Below, in pieces: positions 61,615-64,000 of a DNA stretch of 64,000 nucleotides; the stretch's first letter is position 1; each line of letters opens with the position of its first letter. Source of the stretch: Paragyromitra xinjiangensis (lineage: Eukaryota; Ascomycota; Pezizomycetes; Pezizales; Discinaceae); assembly GCA_038503065.1 (NCBI GenBank), contig JBCAMK010000012.1, positions 1,302,001 to 1,366,000 on the forward strand, in the 5' to 3' direction. The notes under the pieces were generated by a model that did no database searches, was not told where the DNA came from, and saw only the letters and a list, made by a program, of their open reading frames with translations. The translations under genes and the position numbers were made by a program.

Positions 61615-62918
61615 AAATGAGTTGCACCAAAGAGTCAGATACGCTGACTCACTTAGAGCTGAGGCCTTAGGACTAAATATTGGACTTCAATCTTGGATAT
61701 GTTAATATAGCTACTCTGCTCGCTCAACTATGTTTGCTAGATTCTTTACAATGTATGGAATGGCCGCTTGTCCTGCTCCAAAATCTCTGCTAGCGATTCT
61801 GTGAATACCATTGCCAACGTGTTCAATGTGGATGAAGCATAGACTTCGCTAGGAAAATCGTGCTACTAAGCTACACAAGGGGCTCCCGAACCTACTTTAA
61901 CAAAGCTTTAAGCAGAATACCGTGAAAGTCATTCTAACCTAACAAGACCAGAAACCATCCCCTCCTTTGGGAGCGCCCTGCTCTTCAAAAGTAGCTAGTA
62001 GATAGTGAAATAACTTCGAAGGGAAGCCAAAAGAGATGGGGTTTAGTTAAAGTAATGACCGAAGATTTCGCTTACCAGAGTGTAATAATCGTGTACGGCT
62101 AACTTTGTGTCAGTACAACCTTGAAGGTTACCTAAGGGCCTTCCACTAAAAACCGTGTTACCATGCTGTAGAACTGTGTACGAGGTTTCAACATTGAAAG
62201 GGTGGGATTACTGATGCAAACCTCAATCTAATCAGAGAGCATGTAGTTGAAGGAAATATAAGCTGAGGTAAAATATACAATAAGTGATGACCATTAAAGC
62301 GATATGGGGAAGGGTTAGAAGATGTCTAGCAAAGGGTTTCATAAGAAAAGTGTATTCGCTCGAGCGTAGAGTAAATCACTCCATAATATAGAAGCGTCTG
62401 GTACGGCGAATTAGTAATCTACTATTATAAGTTCACGCCCAATAGCCCCCTAGCTACCCGGCTACGCTCAACCAATCCTATATCTTCTCTAGTAGTGAAG
62501 ATTCTACGAAAGGTTTTATTAGCATTTACGAAGCTATATTCCCATGTCAATGATCGTGGGCTGCTGGCTTCTGCGCCACACGAGGCTATCGCTTTTGTAA
62601 TCATTAACGCCACAGTAGCGCTCCCATATGACACGCGTGCCCTAGGCCGAGGCAACCGAGGTAATTTCTTTAGCTGTGCTTACATGCTTGGAGCTAGAGT
62701 TCCCCGGATTCTCCAGGCTCAAAGCTATTTAGTTCTACGAATCCCCATACCCCACGAAGTTATTCCCGATATATCAAACCTCCGTGGCTTAGACACCTAA
62801 AGTCCGAAGTTTGCTTTACGCCTGGCTATCGGGAACACCTTGAAACGAGTTGAGTAGAGAGAAAAAAAAGAAAGGAAGATCACTACTCGCCAAACCCATC
62901 GCGGGCCAAAAAGGAGCC
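61615..62918. other. Intergenic region
   Basis: Spacer of 1.3 kb between two plus-strand genes. A 101-codon frame at 62495-62800 shows no recognisable domain. Nothing else seen. Confidence 0.4.
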
Positions 62919-64000
62919 ATGTCCGAACCAATTCTTTTAGAGATCAAAAAGGTGGGTTCATAAGTTTCGGTCTACATACAAATACGTCCAGTCGTGGTTT
63001 ATCGCTTAGGATGTGGGGTACTGACGTTTTGAGACAGAATGTTGCACTCATCACTCTCAACCAGCCAAAGAAACTGAACGCTTTGTCGGGACCGCAGTAC
63101 TATGAGCTGGCGCAACTGCTTAGGAAAGTTGCAGAGATGCCAGAGATCTCCGTGACGGTTCTGACGGGAACGGGACGATATTTTTCAGCGTAAGCTTATT
63201 TCGCAACGCTTGCCCGAGAGGTGGAGGATGGCCATAGGCTGGATGTTGACGATGTGGCTGTGCAGAGGAGCAGATGTCTCCTTACATCAATCTAGTGCCA
63301 GTGGCGACGAAGGGAGGGAGTTCTGGCTTCGACGGTGTGCGTATCATCCTATTACTTCTACCCCACCTAGTCTGAGGCGAACAGCGGATCTAACAATGAT
63401 CGGCGGGATGAACAGTTGCTGCGAATAACATTGAGGTAACCAAAGCTTTTTACGAACACCCAAAGATACTAGTCGGAGCCCTGAACGGCCCCGCAGTCGG
63501 ACTTTCTGCGGCACTTATTGCAGCTTGCGATTTCATCTAGTACGCGCGGCCCCGTATTCTTGTCGACGTAGGACTCCATTGACTTTTTTTTTAGTACAAC
63601 AGACACCACGTTTCTCCTCACTCCATTCACATCCCTGGGCCTGGTAGCAGAGGGTGGATCAAGCTATATGTTTGTGAAAAGGCTTGGACTCGCAAAAGCA
63701 AACGAGGCGCTGTTACTGTCGAAGCGCATCACGGCACAGGAATTGGTCGAGTGCGGATTCGTGAACAAGATTTTCCCAGTGGAGGGCTTCCATGAACGAG
63801 TATTGGAGTTTGTGAACGATGTGATAGGCGACCACCTCAACCATGGCAGCATGCTTGGTGTGAAGAGGTTGATACGACAGGCCTTCGAAGATGACCTAGA
63901 GAAGACGAATGTCCGGGAAGCATTCGCAGGGCTGGAGAAGTGGGTTGCCCCCTTACTTCTATTCGAGAGGTTATGGTTTATGCTGACTCTTCCGTGGGGG
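62919..64000 (+). CDS. Enoyl-CoA hydratase/isomerase, Eci1-type delta3,delta2-enoyl-CoA isomerase (3' end outside window)
   Basis: Exons: 62919-62951, 63038-63189, 63266-63336, 63416-63539, and 63595 onward; phases agree. A GT at 63944 after GLEKW may be a further donor, or the exon may run on. Crotonase fold: NVALITLNQPKKLNALSG, the first oxyanion segment FSAGADVS assembled across two introns, HPKILVGALNGPAVG (second oxyanion segment), and LLTPFTSLGLVAEGGSS. The Glu in LVAEGG corresponds to the catalytic acid of yeast Eci1 and its fungal relatives, favouring isomerase over hydratase. By family it shifts double bonds of unsaturated fatty acyl-CoAs during peroxisomal beta-oxidation. A peroxisomal C-terminal signal cannot be checked because the end is missing. 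Confidence 0.88.

Noticed and set aside
1..64000. Retrotransposon, viral or prophage genes
   Set aside because: No reverse transcriptase, integrase, transposase, capsid or polymerase motif was seen in the readable frames.

Overview
This 64 kb window looks like nuclear DNA of a filamentous ascomycete (Pezizomycotina). Protein genes have one to eight exons with short GT-AG introns (mostly 48-125 bases) and CTAAT/CTAAC branch sites. Two tRNA species carry introns next to the anticodon, and the conserved proteins are fungal-type (Laa1, ABCC transporter, Puf3, tuberin, Cse1, fungal NLR). A pezizomycete such as a truffle or morel relative is my guess only. Splice models below were built by hand; apart from those marked tentative, every model keeps one reading frame from start to stop.

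Layout. 1-3480 (+): 3' part of a HEATR5/Laa1 trafficking protein, then tRNA-Leu(CAA). 4655-7390 (-): an orphan membrane protein with a tryptophan-glutamine repeat region and a huge proline-rich tail. 7800-8315: a MITE-like inverted-repeat element. 8791-13722 (-): full-length ABCC transporter. 13.7-17.9 kb: gene-poor. 17.9-21.7 kb: mitochondrial tRNA-modifying enzyme MTO1 (-) surrounded by two identical, oppositely oriented tRNA-Pro(CGG) genes and an initiator tRNA-Met. 22297-23667 (-): F-box/ankyrin protein. 24949-28337 (-): Puf3-type RNA-binding protein, with a long pyrimidine-skewed upstream region. 35630-36157 (+): small single-span membrane protein with two LPxY motifs. 39077-43601 (-): patatin-NACHT-TPR NLR with ten nearly identical 42-residue repeats, with inverted repeats upstream. 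45766-50676 (-): tuberin (TSC2), divergent from CSE1 (52400-55825, +). 57587-58405 (-): unknown two-exon gene. 60319-61614 (+): mitochondrial CCDC90/DUF1640 protein. 62919-64000 (+): 5' part of a peroxisomal-type enoyl-CoA isomerase.

Most genes are unrelated housekeeping functions: vesicle traffic, nuclear transport, TORC1 control, mRNA regulation and mitochondrial translation. The accessory, fast-evolving part is the NLR with its repeat-rich upstream region, the proline-rich orphan gene and the MITE-like element. The best candidates for unusual biology are the NLR repeat array, which differs mostly at amino-acid-changing sites, and the orphan WQR-repeat/proline-rich membrane protein.
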